64,000 nucleotides of DNA from Okeania sp. SIO1I7 (GCA_010672585.1 JAAHGF010000028.1:1-64000), one strand, 5' to 3'. Shown: positions 47,521 through 59,898, counted from the first letter of the stretch. The notes: generated by a model from the sequence alone, not told the origin. Translations and numbers: made by a program.

Positions 47521-49537
47521 ACAAAACACTTTCAATTGTTTGATTGAGAATTATGCGACCTGGTGTTGTCACCACAAACTGTGTCGTTGCTTCTCCATTT
47601 ATCTCCCGCACCTGGCGAGATTTAATATGAACCTGTTTAATTTTTCCCTGTGGAGTGTAATGAACCCGATACAAGTGATAACGCTTCACTACCTCTCCAT
47701 TTTCTAGAGTTTTCTCTGACTTCAACTCTCCCAAATCATCCGGCAATATCTTACTATCCAATGGCATCCAATAAATTTTAACCGCTACTTCTTCTGATAT
47801 CTGTTGGATATCGGGAGGCATTTCTTCTGACTTATCTGTTTCGACTGCCACATCACTAGGCAACCTCAAATACACATAAGTATGTAACCCTACCTTAGAC
47901 TGTTCATAAGCTAAAATTACATCGTTAAAGCTAGCAAAATATAGTTCTTTTCCACCTTGTTCTCTATGGTTTTCTGCTGTAAGATAATAACAACCTAATA
48001 CCATATCTTGAGAAGGCGTAATAATTGGACGACCAGTTGCAGGAGACAGAATATTATTCGATGCCAACATCAATAATCTTGCCTCTGCTTGCGACTCTAG
48101 AGAAAGTGGCACATGAACCGCCATTTGGTCACCATCAAAGTCAGCATTAAATGCCGGACAAACTAAAGGATGTAACTGAATTGCACGACCATCTACTAAA
48201 ATAGGTTCAAAAGCTTGAATACCTAATCTGTGTAAAGTCGGCGCCCGGTTCAACATCACTGGATGACCTTCTATTACTTCCTCTAACACATCCCAAACAT
48301 TCGGGTCTCCTCTTTGAATCAGTTTTTTAGCAGCTTTAATATTATTAACTAATCCCTGACGAATCAACCGATGAATGACAAATGGTTGAAACAATTCAAT
48401 TGCCATTTCTCGCGGTAAACCACACTGATTAATTGCCAATTTCGGTCCGACAACAATTACCGAACGTCCTGAATAATCAACCCGTTTACCTAACAAGTTT
48501 TGCCGGAAACGACCTTGTTTTCCTTCGATAATATCACTCAAAGATTTCAGAGGTCTGTTGTTTGCACCCACCACAGTACGACCGCGACGACCATTATCAA
48601 TCAAAGCATCAACTGCTTCTTGCAACATTCGTTTTTCATTACGGATAATAATCTCTGGTGCTAAAATCTCTTGCAGTCTTGCCAAGCGATTATTACGGTT
48701 AATCACTCGTCGATATAAGTCATTCAAATCGCTAGTTGCAAAGCGACCACCATCCAACTGTACCATTGGACGTAAATCTGGTGGAATGACTGGAATAGCA
48801 TCTAAAACCATCCATTCTGGTCTTGAACCAGTAGCGACAAAATTATCAATTACTCGCAAACGTTTGATTAATTTGGCGCGTTTTTGACCCTTAGAATTAG
48901 CAATTTCTTCCCTTAGTTTTTCTGCTTCTTCTTCTAGAGCAAGATTTTGTAATAACACTTGTAGAGCTTCAGCACCAATACCAACTTCCACCCCAACTAT
49001 TGTTGAATCTTCGCTATAAATTTGATCTTCAATTTCTAGCCAAACATCCTCTGTTAACAGTTGCTTATAACTTAAACTTTCGTGATTCCCTGGGTCTAAT
49101 ACCACATAAGCATTGAAGTAAACAATTTGTTCTACATCTCGCAATGGCATATCTAACAAAATTGCCATATAACTCGGAATACCCTTGAGATACCAAACAT
49201 GAGTAACTGGTGCTGCTAATTTTATATATCCCATACGGTGACGGCGCACCCGTGACTCAGTTACTTCTACTCCACATCTTTCACAAACAATACCTCTATG
49301 TCGGACTCGCTTATACTTTCCACAATGACATTCCCAATCTTTCGCCGGACCAAAGATGCGTTCGCAAAACAACCCATCCATCTCTGGTTTGAGAGTCCGG
49401 TAATTAATAGTTTCTGGCTTAGTAACTTCTCCGACGACTGTACCATTTGGTAGAGTTCTTTCTCCCCAGAGACGAATTCTTTCTGGAGAAGCTAGACCAA
49501 TTTTGACATAATCAAATCTTTGTTCAAGTTTTGGCAT
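47519..49537 (-). CDS. rpoC1: RNA polymerase gamma subunit (RpoC1)
   Basis: The N-terminal part of the split beta' subunit, 672 residues. The N-terminal zinc site reads [20 protein letters not shown]. The bridge toward the active centre includes [20 protein letters not shown] and [16 protein letters not shown]. The catalytic Mg-binding motif is [15 protein letters not shown]. The protein is somewhat longer than the ~620-630 residues usual in cyanobacteria. The extra length appears to lie in the C-terminal part ([20 protein letters not shown] region). It is followed by rpoC2 and preceded by rpoB, both with spacers of about 500 bp. Confidence 0.98.
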   Translation of the reverse strand: MPKLEQRFDYVKIGLASPERIRLWGERTLPNGTVVGEVTKPETINYRTLKPEMDGLFCERIFGPAKDWECHCGKYKRVRHRGIVCERCGVEVTESRVRRHRMGYIKLAAPVTHVWYLKGIPSYMAILLDMPLRDVEQIVYFNAYVVLDPGNHESLSYKQLLTEDVWLEIEDQIYSEDSTIVGVEVGIGAEALQVLLQNLALEEEAEKLREEIANSKGQKRAKLIKRLRVIDNFVATGSRPEWMVLDAIPVIPPDLRPMVQLDGGRFATSDLNDLYRRVINRNNRLARLQEILAPEIIIRNEKRMLQEAVDALIDNGRRGRTVVGANNRPLKSLSDIIEGKQGRFRQNLLGKRVDYSGRSVIVVGPKLAINQCGLPREMAIELFQPFVIHRLIRQGLVNNIKAAKKLIQRGDPNVWDVLEEVIEGHPVMLNRAPTLHRLGIQAFEPILVDGRAIQLHPLVCPAFNADFDGDQMAVHVPLSLESQAEARLLMLASNNILSPATGRPIITPSQDMVLGCYYLTAENHREQGGKELYFASFNDVILAYEQSKVGLHTYVYLRLPSDVAVETDKSEEMPPDIQQISEEVAVKIYWMPLDSKILPDDLGELKSEKTLENGEVVKRYHLYRVHYTPQGKIKQVHIKSRQVREINGEATTQFVVTTPGRIILNQTIESVL

Positions 49538-49668
49538 TTTTACAATAAAGAGTTAAGACTACAAAATTAATAGGCATTGCATATTAAGCGAACAATTTTG
49601 GATTAGGAAATTGAGGAATTGTTGGTAATGATGAATATTCGGTTTTTTTGAGTCACACTCCAAACCAG

Positions 49669-49897
49669 AAGTGGAATGGGCATCTTACTAATGGATAATT
49701 GATAATTGATAATTAATCGAATCTAGGTTTAAAGCCTTTCATGAGCAAGGAGAAAAAAGTGCTAGGAGATTTCCTTATATTCAATTCCGTAACAGTTTTA
49801 ACCTTCTTGTAATTATCCATTATCCATTATCCATTATCCATTATCCATTAATGAACCGTTCCTGATACTTTTGGGCAGGCAGGATGCCCGCCCCACA
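49669..49897. repeat. Palindromic element interrupted by heptamer tracts
   Basis: Left arm GTGGAATGGGCATCTTA and right arm GGGCAGGATGCCCGCCCCAC correspond to the element at 47240-47327. About 150 bp of ATTGATA/ATTATCC heptamers and another repeat now lie between the arms. Confidence 0.5.
49809..49856. repeat. Heptanucleotide tandem repeat (ATTATCC)n
   Basis: Six consecutive ATTATCC units in the rpoB-rpoC1 spacer. The same unit occurs at 7421-7456 and 10500-10535. Confidence 0.8.
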
Positions 49898-50036
49898 AGA
49901 TAATTTAACGAATAATTAAGGTTTAAAGCCTCTCTTTTAAAGCAGAAACAAGAAAAGATTTTCCTTTTATTCAATCCTCTTCCTTGTTAGGGAGAGGTAA
50001 TTATCAATTATCCATTATCAATTATCAATTATTGAA

Positions 50037-53000
50037 CTACTGCTGATTTTCCTCGTGAGACAACGACTCATATACTGGACGAGAAGGCGCTCGCTTTCCT
50101 GGTATATCTGCCATCAAATCAACTTCCACATCCTGAGTAGTACCATCATCCATAGTTTCTACCTTGTGAGCTGCAATATCTAAACATAGAGACTGTAACT
50201 CTCGCATCAATACCTTGAAAGATTCAGGAGTACCAGGTCGTGGAATTGCTTTTCCTTTTACAATTGCATTCAAAGCCTCATTTCGACCTTGCATATCATC
50301 AGATTTCACAGTCAACAACTCTTGCAAAGTATAAGCAGCACCAAACGCTTCCAAGGCCCATACTTCCATTTCTCCAAAACGCTGACCACCTTGTTGTGCT
50401 TTACCACCCAAAGGCTGCTGAGTCACCAGAGAATAAGGTCCTGTGGAACGAGCATGAATCTTATCATCAACTAAGTGAACCAGTTTCAACATATAAGCAA
50501 TTCCCACAGTCACTGGACGGTCAAACTTTTCTCCAGTGCGTCCATCATAAACAGGAATTTTCCCGGCATAATTTTCATTAAATACCCAATCTTTACCAGA
50601 ACGTTCCCTGGCCAATTCCAACATTCGATGTACCGTTTCCCGTGATTTTTCAGGACCGTGCATCTCATCAAAAGGTACACACTTAAATCGCACGTTCAAC
50701 ACCTCACCTGCCCATCCTAGCAAGCACTCAAAAATCTGCCCCACATTCATCCTAGAAGGTACACCCAATGGATTTAACACTACATCTAATGGAGTACCAT
50801 CGGGTAAATAAGGCATATCTTCAATAGGTAAAATCCGTGAAACAATACCCTTATTTCCATGTCGCCCCGCTACTTTATCTCCTACCTGAATCTTTCGCTT
50901 TTGGGCAACATAAACCCTAACCACCATATTTGCTCCAGGTGGCAATTCATCTCCTTTTTCCCTGGTAAATACTCGCACATCAACAATACGACCTTTTTCA
51001 CCATTCGGTACTCGGAGAGAATTATCTCGTACATCCCGTGCTTTTTCTCCAAAAATTGCCCGCAACAACTTTTCTTCAGGTGGTTGGTCAGACTCTCCCT
51101 TGGGTGTTACTTTACCCACAAGAATATCTCCAGATTCTACCCAGGCACCAACCCGGATGATTCCTTGTTCATCTAAGTTTCGCAGACCGTCTTCCCCTAC
51201 ATTAGGAATTTCCCTGGTAATTTCTTCCGGTCCTAATTTTGTCTGTCGGGCCTCAATCTCAAACTTTTCAATATGAATAGATGTATAAACATCGTCATAT
51301 ACTAAACGTTGACTAATCAGAATTGCATCTTCGTAGTTATAACCTTCCCAAGGCATATAAGCCACCAAAATATTCTGCCCTAAAGCCAACTCAGCACCTT
51401 CAGTGGAGGAACCATCAGCTAATACTTGACCAGCTACTACTTGGTCTCCCTCATACACCAAAGGTCTTTGATTTAAGCAAGTATCTTGGTTAGACCTTTG
51501 ATATTTACACAATGGGTAATCTATTGTATTGCCTTCTGGATCGACCACAGATATTTTAGTTGAATCTATAAAGCTAACTTCTCCATCTGTGCGAGTAATA
51601 ACTACCATACCAGAGTCTCTGGCAGCTTGGGCTTCTAAACCTGTTCCAACTAGGGGTCTTTCTGGGCGCAACAATGGAACTGCTTGTCGTTGCATATTGG
51701 AACCCATCAATGCTCGGTTAGCATCATCATGTTCCAAAAATGGAATTAATGACGTAGCAACTGAAACTACTTGCACTGGGGAAACTGCTACATAGTCTAC
51801 TTGTTGGGGAGTGGTAGTAGTAAAGTCTTGTCGATAACGTACTGGTACAACTTCCCCCAAAATATTACCTTCTGCATCGGTCATAATGTCCCCTGGTGCT
51901 ACCCGGGAATCATCCTCTGCGTCTGCTGTCATGTATATTGGCTTGCCCTCGCGCAGCACTCGACCATTTTCTACAGGATAATATGGTGTTTCGATGAATC
52001 CGTAGCTATTGACTTTAGCATGATTTGCTAAGGAACCAATTAAACCAGCATTTGGGCCTTCTGGTGTCTCAATCGGACAAATTCGCCCGTAATGAGAAGG
52101 ATGGATATCTCGTACAGCAAATCCAGCTCTTTCTCTAGTTAGTCCTCCTGGTCCTAAAGCTGATATTCGTCGTTTGTGAGTCAGCTCTGCCAATGGGTTT
52201 GTTTGGTCCATAAATTGGGACAACTGAGAGGAGCCGAAGAATTCTTTGATAGCTGCTACCAATGGTTTTGGGTTAACCAGTGATGCTGGTGTTAATGAGT
52301 CTGCTTCGGATACGGTCATCCGCTCTCGGATAATTCGCTCTAAACGATTTAAACCTACTCTTACTTGGTTTTGTAGGAGTTCCCCTACACTTCTCACCCG
52401 TCGGTTTCCTAAATGGTCAATATCATCTGTTTGACCAATGTCATATTCTAAATTTATGAGATAGTCAACTACTGCTAATATATCTTCTTTGGTTAATACT
52501 CGTACTGTGTCTGGTAAGTTTAACCTGAGCTTTTTATTGAGCTTATATCTTCCTACCTTTCCTAAGTCATACCTTTTTTGGTCAAAGAATCGACTGTGGA
52601 GTAGTTGTTCCCCACCCGCAATAGTTGGTGGTTCTCCAGGGCGTAATTTCCGATATAGTTCTAATAGTGCCTCTTCTTCTCCAAATTGTCCTTCTTTTTC
52701 GATTGTTTTTTGGAAATAATCAGGATGTCTCAAAGAGTCAAAAATTTCACTGTCCCCTAATCCTAAAGCTTTTAGTAATACTTGAGCTGAAAGTTTGCGG
52801 GTTTTATCTATTCTGACCCAAACTAAGTCATTTTTATCTGTTTCAAATTTCAGCCATGCACCTCGGTTAGGAATTAAACTGGCATTATATGTGCGTCGTC
52901 CACTTTTATCTGTTTCTGATTTGTAATAAACTCCAGGAGAACGAACTATTTGATTAACGATTACCCTTTCAGCTCCATTGATGATAAATGTGCCTCTTTC

Positions 53001-53345
53001 TGTCATTAGGGGCAAATCGCCAATAAATACTTCTTGTTCTTTAATTTCTCCAGTTTCTTTGTTTATTAAGCGGGTGGGAACATACATTTGCACTGCGTAG
53101 GTGCTGTCTCTCCGTTTCGCTTCTTCTACAACATATTTGGGTTGTTTTAGTTTGTAGTTTTTGGCAATAAAGTGAAGTTCTAGTTTTCCTGTATAATCTG
53201 TAATTGGAGAATAGCTTTCTAGTTCTTCTATTAGGCCATACTCTAGAAACCATCGAAAGCTTGCCCTCTGAATTTCAATCAGATCGGGCATATTGAAAAT
53301 TGGCAGGTTGCTTTGAGTGTTGATATTTAATTTTTGATGAATCAT
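50037..53345 (-). CDS. rpoB: RNA polymerase beta subunit (RpoB)
   Basis: 1102 residues, the cyanobacterial size. Landmarks are the N-terminal [20 protein letters not shown], the rifampicin-pocket region [26 protein letters not shown], the [20 protein letters not shown] segment, and the C-terminal clamp [26 protein letters not shown]. It is the first gene of the leftward rpoB-rpoC1-rpoC2 set. The start at 53345 is preferred; an ATG at codon 19 would cut into the conserved N-terminus. Confidence 0.98.
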   Translation of the reverse strand: MIHQKLNINTQSNLPIFNMPDLIEIQRASFRWFLEYGLIEELESYSPITDYTGKLELHFIAKNYKLKQPKYVVEEAKRRDSTYAVQMYVPTRLINKETGEIKEQEVFIGDLPLMTERGTFIINGAERVIVNQIVRSPGVYYKSETDKSGRRTYNASLIPNRGAWLKFETDKNDLVWVRIDKTRKLSAQVLLKALGLGDSEIFDSLRHPDYFQKTIEKEGQFGEEEALLELYRKLRPGEPPTIAGGEQLLHSRFFDQKRYDLGKVGRYKLNKKLRLNLPDTVRVLTKEDILAVVDYLINLEYDIGQTDDIDHLGNRRVRSVGELLQNQVRVGLNRLERIIRERMTVSEADSLTPASLVNPKPLVAAIKEFFGSSQLSQFMDQTNPLAELTHKRRISALGPGGLTRERAGFAVRDIHPSHYGRICPIETPEGPNAGLIGSLANHAKVNSYGFIETPYYPVENGRVLREGKPIYMTADAEDDSRVAPGDIMTDAEGNILGEVVPVRYRQDFTTTTPQQVDYVAVSPVQVVSVATSLIPFLEHDDANRALMGSNMQRQAVPLLRPERPLVGTGLEAQAARDSGMVVITRTDGEVSFIDSTKISVVDPEGNTIDYPLCKYQRSNQDTCLNQRPLVYEGDQVVAGQVLADGSSTEGAELALGQNILVAYMPWEGYNYEDAILISQRLVYDDVYTSIHIEKFEIEARQTKLGPEEITREIPNVGEDGLRNLDEQGIIRVGAWVESGDILVGKVTPKGESDQPPEEKLLRAIFGEKARDVRDNSLRVPNGEKGRIVDVRVFTREKGDELPPGANMVVRVYVAQKRKIQVGDKVAGRHGNKGIVSRILPIEDMPYLPDGTPLDVVLNPLGVPSRMNVGQIFECLLGWAGEVLNVRFKCVPFDEMHGPEKSRETVHRMLELARERSGKDWVFNENYAGKIPVYDGRTGEKFDRPVTVGIAYMLKLVHLVDDKIHARSTGPYSLVTQQPLGGKAQQGGQRFGEMEVWALEAFGAAYTLQELLTVKSDDMQGRNEALNAIVKGKAIPRPGTPESFKVLMRELQSLCLDIAAHKVETMDDGTTQDVEVDLMADIPGKRAPSRPVYESLSHEENQQ

Positions 53346-54207
53346 TCTTGAGTATCCTGGTTGTTTATCTATAGTTTTTTATGGGTGATTTTATCTCCCA
53401 CAAATTTTATTTAAAACTTGAATATGTAATACACTTGTAAATTAGTTAGTGTAATATATTGACAGTTTATATACATTAGTAAAGCAAAGCTTCTGTGCTA
53501 AGTTATTTTTTTTATAAGTAAGTAAATTTCATAATTTTTATTGAGTGTTCTTTTAATTTTTTGCTGTTAAGTTGACTCACTAACTACTATTTTTGAATAA
53601 AACAACAAAGCTGTAGATAATATCATTTTTATAATTTGGTTAGGATGATGAAGTTTCGCCTAAGTAGTATAAGTATAGTTGTACATTTAGAGCAGAAAGC
53701 CTAATACAAAAAGTTAGTTTTTCGTAATTAGTAATCTAATAAAAAATACATATTAATTTTTCAAGAAAAGCAAGTTAAACGATAATTTTATTGAAGATAT
53801 CATAATTATTTGGTGCAGTTGCCAGACAATTATACTCTAATAAGTTTTTTTATTCCGGCCGTCTCCCAACTCAATATACGCTATTTCTGTCGTTGAGGCT
53901 AGACAATTTTAGTTGTCCTGTGCTAGTTTTATCAATAAAAAGTAAGCAGAATGTTAGGTATTGGCCTAAGCAGACTGTGTAGGGGCACTTTTACTTGTCC
54001 CCAAAGAATATATCTTTGGTCAGCTAAGATATAGACGAAGCAACAAAGATTTATCCTGTTGCGTAGTATCTACTTAGAATCACCGTGACTTGAATCCGGC
54101 GAGTAGTCAATCTCAAACTTACTTTCAGCATTACTTTAGGCCATTAAAGAGCGAACTATTAATTTACTTGTTTGACTTTTAATGATTAAATCTAAATATA
54201 ATAGCCT
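53346..54207. other. 862-bp AT-rich region upstream of rpoB
   Basis: It separates tatD from rpoB and should contain the rpo promoter, which I cannot pinpoint. No gene is seen. An IS200/IS605-like end lies at 54073-54110. Unlike other gaps it has few heptamer tracts. Confidence 0.55.
54073..54110 (+). mobile_element. IS200/IS605-type right-end remnant
   Basis: TTAGAATCACCGTGACTTGA followed by ATCCGGCGAGTAGTCAA is a diverged version of the end at 8689-8727 (read on the minus strand). No tnpB frame remains beside it. Confidence 0.35.
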
Positions 54208-55002
54208 TTAGATATTTTTGGTGTCAATAGATAATCCAAATAGCCTGCAAGCATTTTCGCTAGTTTGTAATGCTAAACTTTCTAGCGTCACACCTCTAAG
54301 TTCAGCTACTTTTTCAGCAACGTACTTAACGTAAGCAGGTTCGTTTCGTTTGCCCCGCTTTGGAACTGGTGCTAGGAATGGACAATCAGTTTCTACTAAT
54401 AGTCGGTCATCATCTACTACTTTAGCTGATTCTTGAATTTGGAGAGCTTTTTTAAAGGTGACAGTTCCACTAAAGCTAATATAAAATCCTAAGTCTATAA
54501 ATATCTTAGTTTCTTCTGGAGTACCTCCCCAACAATGCATTACTCCTCTGACAGGTCCTTGATTTGTTTGGAAATTATCAATAATCTCGGCCATTGAGTG
54601 AGCAGCGTCACGACAATGGATAATTAATGGTTTGTTGAGTTTTTTGGCGATGGTTAACTGTTGTCTAAAAACAAATTCTTGTTGTTCTTTATTCTCTGCT
54701 TTGTAAAAATCTAATCCTGTTTCTCCGATGGCCACTACTTGAGGGTCGGATGCAGCTAACTCTTCAATTTGAGTAGCAGTGGTAGATGTCCACTTATGCG
54801 CATCTAAAGGGTGTAGGCCAACTGCATAAGACAGTTCTGGAAAACGATCTGCTATTGCTTTAATAGCATTGAATTCCTGTGGTTCAACACAAGAGTGAAC
54901 AAGATGAACAACTCCTGCTTGTTGCCAACGTTGGCGTATGTCTTCCAGGTCAGAATTGAATACGTCAAAGTTAATATGAACGTGAGTATCAATTAGCTGC
55001 AT
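54208..55002 (-). CDS. tatD: TatD family metal-dependent hydrolase
   Basis: A TIM-barrel nuclease of the TatD type, 264 residues from the ATG at 55002. Metal ligands are visible in [10 protein letters not shown] (HxH at the N-terminus), the Glu of [17 protein letters not shown], the His of MHCWGG and the final Asp of [10 protein letters not shown]. TatD proteins act as 3'-5' exonucleases in DNA and RNA quality control. The longer frame to 55032 adds [10 protein letters not shown], which is atypical. The gene lies between rpsT and rpoB on the same strand, a common order in cyanobacteria. Confidence 0.93.
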   Translation of the reverse strand: MQLIDTHVHINFDVFNSDLEDIRQRWQQAGVVHLVHSCVEPQEFNAIKAIADRFPELSYAVGLHPLDAHKWTSTTATQIEELAASDPQVVAIGETGLDFYKAENKEQQEFVFRQQLTIAKKLNKPLIIHCRDAAHSMAEIIDNFQTNQGPVRGVMHCWGGTPEETKIFIDLGFYISFSGTVTFKKALQIQESAKVVDDDRLLVETDCPFLAPVPKRGKRNEPAYVKYVAEKVAELRGVTLESLALQTSENACRLFGLSIDTKNI

Positions 55003-55433
55003 TTGTGGCTCTCCAGGTCTTCCAGTTATCATTTATCAGTACCTTCTGCAATCAGGAGGCTTGACATTATAAATATTCTCTTAGTCAGTTTGTAGTGCTA
55101 TATTGTCAGTTGATATAGGTATATTGGCCACAAAAATATACAAAGTTGTTAATGGATCGCTTTAACTATTTTAAACTTTTTTTACTCAAGACAGCTATTG
55201 AAGAAAAAATGAAGTCGGGTAATTAATTTAAGTTCTTACTAATTCAAGCAACTATACCGACTTGTGACATACTCCCACACTAACCATTCGGTATAGTGTG
55301 GGCTTCTCACTTCGCAGTCCTGCCATTGCATCGGACTCCATGAGCTTTAAGGACGGGATGCCCCGCCGCCCTTTTTGCAGAGCGAAAAACTACGCACCTA
55401 GCTCCGCAATAAGACTAAGTAATCCAATCTTTT
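55003..55433. other. tatD-rpsT spacer with transposon-end hairpin
   Basis: No gene. A stem CCCACACT...AGTGTGGG (55274-55302), followed by GGACGGGATGCCCCGCC, resembles an end of IS200/IS605-type elements (about 55260-55375). Confidence 0.5.
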
Positions 55434-55808
<375 letters not shown>

Positions 55809-55810
55809 TT

Positions 55811-55963
55811 ATCTCGTCCCGACGGCTCCCTTGAGAGACACTGCGGAATTCCTAAGACTCACGACTTAGGTTTCTGTTTGATAGCACCTGCCTCCGAGGC
55901 TTTTCCCTCTTTTCGGCCTTACGGTTACTCCACAGACTGACACTGCTAGCCCAGCAGCCAAAA
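55811..55963 (-). mobile_element. tnpB 3'-end remnant (IS200/IS605 family)
   Basis: Homologous along its length to 61022-61175, which spans the tnpB stop and right end of the broken element there. The minus strand still encodes ILAAGLAVSVCG, the last residues of TnpB. Everything upstream of that is gone. Confidence 0.6.
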
Positions 55964-56126
55964 TATATAAAAATATAAAGTACCAGATATATAAATATAG
56001 CATTAATTATCAAAAAATACTAATACTTATTTAAAAATATTGCAATTGAAGGTTTGGTATAGGAGTCGAGGCAAAGGGCGGGGACAGCTCTAAAGCTTAA
56101 AACTCATACAACACCCGATTTTTCCT

Positions 56127-56192
56127 TCTTCCCTCTTCCCTCTTCCTTCTTCCCTCTTCCTTCTTCCTTCTTCCTTCTTCCTTCTTCCTTCT
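56127..56192. repeat. Heptanucleotide tandem repeat (TTCCTTC)n
   Basis: About nine pyrimidine-only units of TTCCTTC/TTCCCTC in a row. A shorter tract of the same kind is at about 63505-63550. Confidence 0.8.
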
Positions 56193-56518
56193 GCTATTTT
56201 AACTTTTGCTAAAGCTATGCTATCGGAGATATTGGCAGATGATGCAGAAAACTGAGTACAGTATTAAAGATGCCAGTGTTGGTACTTCACGCTATAACAA
56301 AGAGTAATGGGTGATTCGGAAACTTAGAGAATGATTTTACTTTGATCCCTGAAATTAAATCAGGGTAAAGTTAAGAGACAGTTGGCGACCAATAAGAATT
56401 TTTCTTTCTTGATTGTCAAGTGTTGAGCATTCTACATAGTTTTAATGTTGCTCCAACTCTCTGAGTTCTGAAAGTACCCTCTACTAGCGAACTTTATTAG
56501 TTGGCATTCCTAATCTCC

Positions 56519-57883
56519 ATGCTGCGAATAATTACTAACTGGCTTGAGGCACAAGCTGAATTAAAACGTATCACAGAACGTACCCATGATGATACGGCTA
56601 TTCATAAAGAAACCACGGTGCGAGAAATCTTGCGCTCCGTTAAAGAGAAAGGCGATGAGGCTCTATTACACTATACATCAGAGTTTGACCATATTACCTT
56701 AACTCCAGAAGAGTTAAAGGTAAGTGGTTCTGAGTTAGATGCGGCCTATCAGCAAGTAAATAAGGACTTATTAAATTCTATTCGTTTTGCTGCTAAACAA
56801 ATAGAAGCTTTTCACCGACAGCGAGTTCCTAAATCTTGGGTTCAGTTCGGCGATGATGAGGTGGTTTTGGGCAAACGCTACACGCCAGTAGATCGAGCTG
56901 GTCTATATGTTCCTGGCGGTCAGGCTGCTTATCCAAGTACAGTTCTGATGAATGCTATACCTGCTCAAGTGGCCAAAGTACCGAAGATTGTCATGGTAAC
57001 ACCACCAGGTCAAGGTAACAAAATTAATCCCGCTGTACTTGTGGCTGCCCAAGAGGCAGGCATTCAGGAAATTTATCGGATCGGAGGAGCACAGGCAATA
57101 GCAGCTCTAGCTTATGGTACAAAGACGATACCAAAAGTGGATGTAATCTCTGGCCCGGGTAATATCTATGTAACTTTGGCAAAGAAAATTGTTTATGGTA
57201 CGGTAGGTATTGATTCTCTGGCCGGACCTTCAGAGGTGATGATTATTGCAGATTCTGAAGCTAACCCAGTTCATTTAGCAGCAGATATGTTGGCTCAAGC
57301 AGAACATGATTCATTGGCTTCAGCTATCTTGTTAACTACAGATTCCGCAATAGCACGTCAGGTGGTAACAGAGGTAGAGCGACAACTTCAGGATCATCCA
57401 CGTCGCACAATGACAGAAAAGTCGATCGCCCATTACGGTTTAGTTGTTGTTGTTGAGTCTCTCAAAGCTGCTGCTCAACTTTCTAATCTATTTGCTCCAG
57501 AACATTTAGAGTTGGAAGTTTCAGACCCTTGGGCTTTAATGGAAAATATTCGTCACGCTGGTGCTATTTTCCTTGGTTATTCGACTCCAGAAGCTGTGGG
57601 AGATTATTTGGCAGGGCCAAATCATACTTTGCCGACTTCTGGTGCTGCTCGTTATGCTTCAGCATTGGGAGTAGAAACATTTATGAAGCATTCTAGTTTG
57701 GTTCAATATTCTTCTGCTGCTTTGCATAAGGTGGCTACAACTATTGATCTATTGGCCACGACTGAAGGGTTGCCCTCTCATGCTAACTCGGTACGAGTGA
57801 GGACGAAAATTCAGGAGCAGGAGCAACAAGAATGGGTGAAAAAAGAAAAAATTAATCAGGAAAATGATGGTAAAAATTTATAA
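56519..57883 (+). CDS. hisD: Histidinol dehydrogenase
   Basis: A zinc-dependent enzyme catalysing the last two steps of histidine synthesis, histidinol to histidine with two NAD. 454 residues from the ATG at 56519; a TTG at 56501 would add six residues. Motifs are YVPGGQAAYPSTVLMNAIPA, RIGGAQAIAALAYGTKTIP, ISGPGNIYVTLAKK, the zinc-ligand region DMLAQAEHDSLASA and GPNHTLPTSGAARYASALGV. A ~20-residue Gln/Glu/Lys-rich tail extends past the usual end. No other his genes are nearby, as is usual for scattered cyanobacterial his genes. Confidence 0.96.
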   Translation: MLRIITNWLEAQAELKRITERTHDDTAIHKETTVREILRSVKEKGDEALLHYTSEFDHITLTPEELKVSGSELDAAYQQVNKDLLNSIRFAAKQIEAFHRQRVPKSWVQFGDDEVVLGKRYTPVDRAGLYVPGGQAAYPSTVLMNAIPAQVAKVPKIVMVTPPGQGNKINPAVLVAAQEAGIQEIYRIGGAQAIAALAYGTKTIPKVDVISGPGNIYVTLAKKIVYGTVGIDSLAGPSEVMIIADSEANPVHLAADMLAQAEHDSLASAILLTTDSAIARQVVTEVERQLQDHPRRTMTEKSIAHYGLVVVVESLKAAAQLSNLFAPEHLELEVSDPWALMENIRHAGAIFLGYSTPEAVGDYLAGPNHTLPTSGAARYASALGVETFMKHSSLVQYSSAALHKVATTIDLLATTEGLPSHANSVRVRTKIQEQEQQEWVKKEKINQENDGKNL

Positions 57884-58338
57884 GTAATGCAAGAGGACTC
57901 CCGTTAGAATCTTTAGATCGCGGGAGAACATACCACTAATAATATAGAAAACTTTCAATTCTATAGCACAAGGAAAAAGGAAGCAGGAAGAAGAAAGAAG
58001 GAAAAATATTGCGTTGTCTGAGTATTAAGCTTTTTCTCTGCGCCCTTTCCTGCGGCTGCTATAAAGTTTGCAATACTGTCAAAAATGGGGATTTAAAAGT
58101 AAGTCTTAATGTCCCACAAGTTGGCTATTAGCTTCTACGGTAGAAAGTCTGTTTAACCTAGATGGAGCTGATTATGGTAGCCTTCTAGGTAGTTATGTAT
58201 GGGAGATATATGGTCAGTCAACATCAAATATGTATGATGTATGAGATTTTGTTTAAATATCTTATAAATAAGATGAATTGTGACTAAATTTATTCAAACT
58301 TTACTTGGTTTCTACAAAGAAACCTTAATTCTCTATTT

Positions 58339-58611
58339 AGGGCTTGCTGATTAAATCTAAAAGCACTCTTTTGATAAAGGTAAGCGCCTTTTTAGGTTGA
58401 AAAAAGTGCCTGGTATTACCTTGAGTTCGCTCAAAAAGTTAGCATAATAAAGTAGAATAATCGCAGAAAAATCACTCTTACAAATATATCCGACTATCTC
58501 TTAATTAATTCCTCGTTTCTCCTAACTACTCTCTACTCCCCTTTTCCCCTCCTGGGAGAGGTTAAGAGTTGGTCTCCTACTCCTTAAAAAGACTTTTGAA
58601 GCGCAAACCCT
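58339..58611. mobile_element. MITE-like element, family 1, copy 5
   Basis: Begins AGGGCTTGCTGATTAAATC and ends GAAGCGCAAACCCT. It is flanked by ATTT (58335-58338 and 58612-58615). It contains a diverged C/G-rich repeat at 58546-58573. Confidence 0.8.
58546..58573 (+). repeat. C/G-rich dispersed repeat, diverged
   Basis: CCCCTCCTGGGAGAGGTTAA and GAGTTGGT preserve the block's plan with several substitutions, inside the family 1 element. Confidence 0.6.
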
Positions 58612-58736
58612 ATTTATTCATACATACTGGTGGGCATTATAATTATTTTGGTAACGGCAGACTAAACATTTGAGACTTCATTTACTATTACTATACAGGA
58701 CTACCTAATTTCTTATCTCTACTAATACTCTTGTCT

Positions 58737-59168
58737 ATGGCCTTCAAAACAATTATTGTCGCTCTCAGCAATTTACACTCAGATCTAGATTTAGTAATTC
58801 AAGCATTGACAGAATTTCACTTAACATCAAAAACGAGAGTGATTTTATCTCATGTGGTTGCTACGGAAAAATCAGATTTGGATTGGGAAGCGGATCAACC
58901 TCAACCTGAAGGGAAAAACATTTCTGTCGGGGAATTTGAAAAGCAGCTCAAAGTTTACCGAGAAAAACTTCCTTGTACTACTGAAGTAGAAGTTGTGACC
59001 GGCGATCCTACTGAAGAAATTGTTCGTTTATCTAATATTTATAATGCAGATTTAATTGTAATTGGTAGTCGGGGATTAAAAGGTATAAATCGGATTTTGA
59101 AGAGGTCTATTAGTAGTGAGGTTGTTGCTGAAGCAAATTGCTCAGTGTTTGTGGTTAAGCAGAGATAG
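58737..59168 (+). CDS. Universal stress protein (UspA family)
   Basis: 143 residues from the ATG at 58737; a TTG six bases upstream is less likely. It has the single-domain Usp fold: FKTIIVALSNLHSDLDLVIQ at the N-terminus, the middle VEVVTGDPTEEIVRLSNIYN and ADLIVIGSRGLKGINRILKR at the end. The ATP-binding signature G-2x-G-9x-G-S/T is altered: after GSRGLKG comes LKRSISS, with Arg where the last Gly is expected. Nucleotide binding is therefore uncertain. Cytoplasmic, monocistronic. Confidence 0.9.
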   Translation: MAFKTIIVALSNLHSDLDLVIQALTEFHLTSKTRVILSHVVATEKSDLDWEADQPQPEGKNISVGEFEKQLKVYREKLPCTTEVEVVTGDPTEEIVRLSNIYNADLIVIGSRGLKGINRILKRSISSEVVAEANCSVFVVKQR

Positions 59169-59898
59169 CTAATATGATTTTTGTTATAGCGTTTTTATCT
59201 GGGATTTGGAAACCAAGTGCTATGAAAAGGTAATAGGTATGGAGGGAGTAGAAAATAGTAAAGGAGGGAAAACACTATTAATATAGTAGCAAACGCCAGG
59301 ATATAAGGTACTATAAACAGTGCTTTTTTTCTTTTTTTATTAGAAAAAAACTCAATCTATATTTACATCTCATTTGAAAATACTATAGCGATGTGCGCAG
59401 GTAACAGGCAACAGGCAACAGCTCCGGAAGGGGGAATAAAAAACCGATAATACAATATTTTAGCTATTGGGCAGTTCTTGTAATTTGTAAATATGCCAGC
59501 GCACATTGCTATATATAAGTAGAAGTATTCAGATCGTAAATTTTCTAAAAATATAACAAACAAATAAGTAATCAAAAGCAATAATATAATTGCAGTATTT
59601 TTTACGTCGTATAGAAAATATGATTAACTTATGGGTTAATGTTTAACCACCGAAAATCATAAATTCAATACAATAATCTTATTTTGTCTTTGTTAAATCA
59701 ATCATAACTTGACATTGAGACAAATTTTAATATCTAGCTCTAAAATACTCAGAAAGTAATTAAAAATACAAAATTGTCTCTAACTCAGGGAATTAGACTA
59801 TATGGGATTTGACAAATAAGAGCATAAGTACGAAAATAAGTCCTAAAATTTCCTATCTATAATTCTCAAGCTATATAAAATTAGGTGAAATAAGAGAC
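59169..59898. other. Gene-free stretch upstream of the DUF3747 gene
   Basis: AT-rich, with a family 2 MITE (59384-59513). No other structure stands out and no gene is seen. Confidence 0.6.
59384..59513 (+). mobile_element. MITE-like element, family 2, copy C
   Basis: Begins TATAGCGATGTGCGC and ends GCGCACATTGCTATA, nearly perfect 15-bp inverted repeats with TA borders. It is the shortest (130 bp) and best preserved copy, containing CAACAGG units, GGGGGAATAAAAAACCG and TAGCTATTGGGCAGTTCTTG. Confidence 0.8.

Larger units (their letters stand above)
49538..50036. other. rpoB-rpoC1 spacer filled with repeats
   Basis: No gene. It contains a palindromic element split by heptamer tracts (49669-49897), a copy of the dispersed repeat also seen at about 1663-1745 (49901-49990), and ATTATCC-type units up to the rpoB stop. 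Confidence 0.7.
57884..58736. other. hisD-usp spacer with one MITE
   Basis: Contains the family 1 element at 58339-58611 and AGGAAGAAG-type heptamers near 57970-58000. No gene is seen. Confidence 0.6.

Noticed and set aside
50859-51176. 105-codon frame opposite rpoB
   Set aside because: Antisense to conserved rpoB sequence; composition typical of a shadow frame.
53870-54180. Possible structured RNA upstream of rpoB
   Set aside because: Short stems exist, but the best match is a decayed IS200/IS605 end; no tRNA, 6S or tmRNA pattern could be completed.
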